Source: Candidatus Saccharibacteria bacterium UBA7683 (lineage in GTDB: Bacteria; Patescibacteriota; Saccharimonadia; Saccharimonadales; UBA7683). Taken from it: a stretch of 11,239 nt of DNA. Below are positions 10,263-11,239 of this stretch, piece by piece. Positions within the stretch are counted from its first letter, which is position 1; each line of letters begins with the position of its first letter. The notes under the pieces were generated by a model, which ran no database searches, was not told where the DNA came from, and was given only the letters and a program-made list of their open reading frames with translations. A program made the translations under genes and the position numbers. The stretch spans positions 1 through 11,239 of the forward strand of contig DLGX01000034.1 of NCBI GenBank assembly GCA_002482925.1. The letters run 5' to 3'.

Positions 10263-11239
10263 TAACGAAGTCCTACTGCTTTTTGTACTTTCAGTAACGT
10301 TGCGTTAGCTATTTCGTTCATTTTTTCTTCAGATTCGCGTAATTTTGCTTCTAGTGCGTTCATATCTACAGATTCAAAGGACTTTTGGAAGTTTGCAAGG
10401 AATACCTCTGTCGCCTCTGCTACAGCCTTTTTAAGATCGCCATAACTTGTCTGGCCTTCGTACTGAGCAGTAACATCATTTAGATCTTGTGTAGTAAAGA
10501 GTGCAAGAATTTGAAGTAAGTTACTAATTCCAGGCTGATTCTCTAGGTCGTAATGAATTTCACCAACACTGTCTGTTGTAGCACTCATTATTTTTTTAGC
10601 AGCTGCTTTTGGGTCATCTCCAAGGAATATTATGCCTTTACCACTTTCATCTGACTTACTCATTTTTTTTGTTGGGTCTACAAGGTCTTTAATTCTAAGA
10701 CCCTGGTCTTTACCAAAGAACTCGTGCTGTTTTTTTACCTCAAAAGGTACTACAAACAGATCAGATTCAAACTTTGAATTTAGTCTTTGTGCAATATCTC
10801 TAATATATTCAAGATGCTGAGTTTGATCGTCACCTACCGGAACATATTGGGCCCCGTACAGTAAAACATCTGCAGCCATCAGTGGCGGATAGTTAAGTAG
10901 AGCAATACTGACTCTGTCGTTGCCAATCTTGCCAGATTTATCTTTAAACTGGGTCATGCGCATCATTTCGCCGACTCCTGTGAAGGCGTCAAGTATATGT
11001 GCAAGTTCTGAATGCGCAGAAACGTGGCTTTCTCTAAATAATCTGATGTCTGGATCATTCATCGGTAGGCCTGCCGCAGCATAAGTCCGTAGATTTTCCT
11101 GTATCTGACCAAGTAATAGACTGTGATCAATAGGTGTTGAAAAACTATGTAGATCAGCCATCATAAGATTGACCTGATACTTATCTGCGTGTTTTTTTGC
11201 CATGTCAATTAATGGCAATAATGCGCCAAAATAGTTGCC
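10262..11239 (-). CDS. trpS: Tryptophanyl-tRNA synthetase (N-terminus cut by window edge)
   Basis: 326 codons are visible. The frame is open to the right edge, where it reads G-N-Y-F-G-A-L, the second half of the class I HIGH region as found in TrpRS (H-x-G-N-x-x-G-A-L); about 10-20 N-terminal residues are missing. The second class I motif, K-M-S-K-S, is at 10666-10652. Other TrpRS features are M-M-A-D-L-H-S, the G-E-M-M-R-M-T-Q-F-K-D-K segment, and the P-V-G-D-D-Q-T-Q-H-L-E block that binds the amino acid and ATP. The enzyme charges tRNA-Trp, encoded at 461-536. It heads a run of overlapping minus-strand genes; its own start and promoter are outside the window. Confidence 0.96.
   Translation of the reverse strand, partial: GNYFGALLPLIDMAKKHADKYQVNLMMADLHSFSTPIDHSLLLGQIQENLRTYAAAGLPMNDPDIRLFRESHVSAHSELAHILDAFTGVGEMMRMTQFKDKSGKIGNDRVSIALLNYPPLMAADVLLYGAQYVPVGDDQTQHLEYIRDIAQRLNSKFESDLFVVPFEVKKQHEFFGKDQGLRIKDLVDPTKKMSKSDESGKGIIFLGDDPKAAAKKIMSATTDSVGEIHYDLENQPGISNLLQILALFTTQDLNDVTAQYEGQTSYGDLKKAVAEATEVFLANFQKSFESVDMNALEAKLRESEEKMNEIANATLLKVQKAVGLR
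10271..10274 (-). promoter_or_regulatory. Shine-Dalgarno site of the HD gene
   Basis: AGGA on the minus strand lies 8 nt before the ATG at 10262, inside the end of trpS. Confidence 0.55.

Overview
The window looks like a piece of a small, moderately AT-rich chromosome from the Patescibacteria/CPR group, most likely Candidatus Saccharibacteria (TM7) or a close relative. This placement is an inference from gene content, gene style and memory of similar loci, not from a database search. TGA ends at least three genes (9412-9675, 9672-10262, 6103-6399), so UGA is a stop here and the UGA-to-glycine lineages (Gracilibacteria, Absconditabacteria) are disfavoured. All four tRNA genes carry an encoded CCA. 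There is no integrase, transposase, CRISPR array or phage gene.

Layout. Positions 1-214 (minus) hold the start of a P-loop kinase. Positions 215-460 hold a palindromic repeat and the promoter of tRNA-Trp(CCA). Positions 461-2660 (plus) hold tRNA-Trp with its terminator, a CYTH-domain protein, a VanX-type D,D-dipeptidase, a PQ-loop membrane protein and a four-cysteine hypothetical. Positions 2716-3728 (minus) hold a DUF2721 membrane protein and a GrpB/UPF0157 protein. Positions 3814-5723 (plus) hold a Nudix hydrolase, a FlaR-like P-loop kinase, a coiled-coil/two-TM protein, a SemiSWEET and a second PQ-loop protein, closed by a bidirectional terminator. Positions 5782-6399 (minus) hold an unlisted 25-residue basic peptide, rpmG (bL33) and an orphan protein. 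Positions 6433-7017 (minus) hold a tRNA operon, Thr(TGT)-Tyr(GTA)-Thr(GGT), with a structured and duplicated leader. Positions 7018-11239 (minus) hold a TPR protein and a tightly packed run trpS > HD hydrolase > DUF1653 > rluD-type pseudouridine synthase > DNA polymerase III delta-prime. trpS runs off the right edge, and its substrate tRNA-Trp is at the other end of the window.

The most striking property is how genes start. Almost every first-in-unit gene has an extended -10 element (TGN-TANNNT) ending 6-8 nt before the start codon, with no Shine-Dalgarno sequence, so the mRNAs are predicted to be leaderless. The two clearly overlapped internal genes of the trpS operon instead have AGGA or GGAG sites. 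This rule also settled several start choices (4328, 6399, 7677, GTG at 9415).

Other items worth checking are a copy of the tRNA-Trp 3'-end/terminator/promoter block in front of the dipeptidase gene, a second dispersed 32-nt repeat behind two genes, a roughly 200-bp-period duplication of a hairpin leader in the tRNA operon, and the small basic peptide behind rpmG. Functionally the window mixes translation genes (tRNAs, trpS, rpmG, pseudouridine synthase), replication (delta-prime), small-molecule salvage or housecleaning enzymes, and several small membrane proteins that may serve uptake in a scavenging cell.
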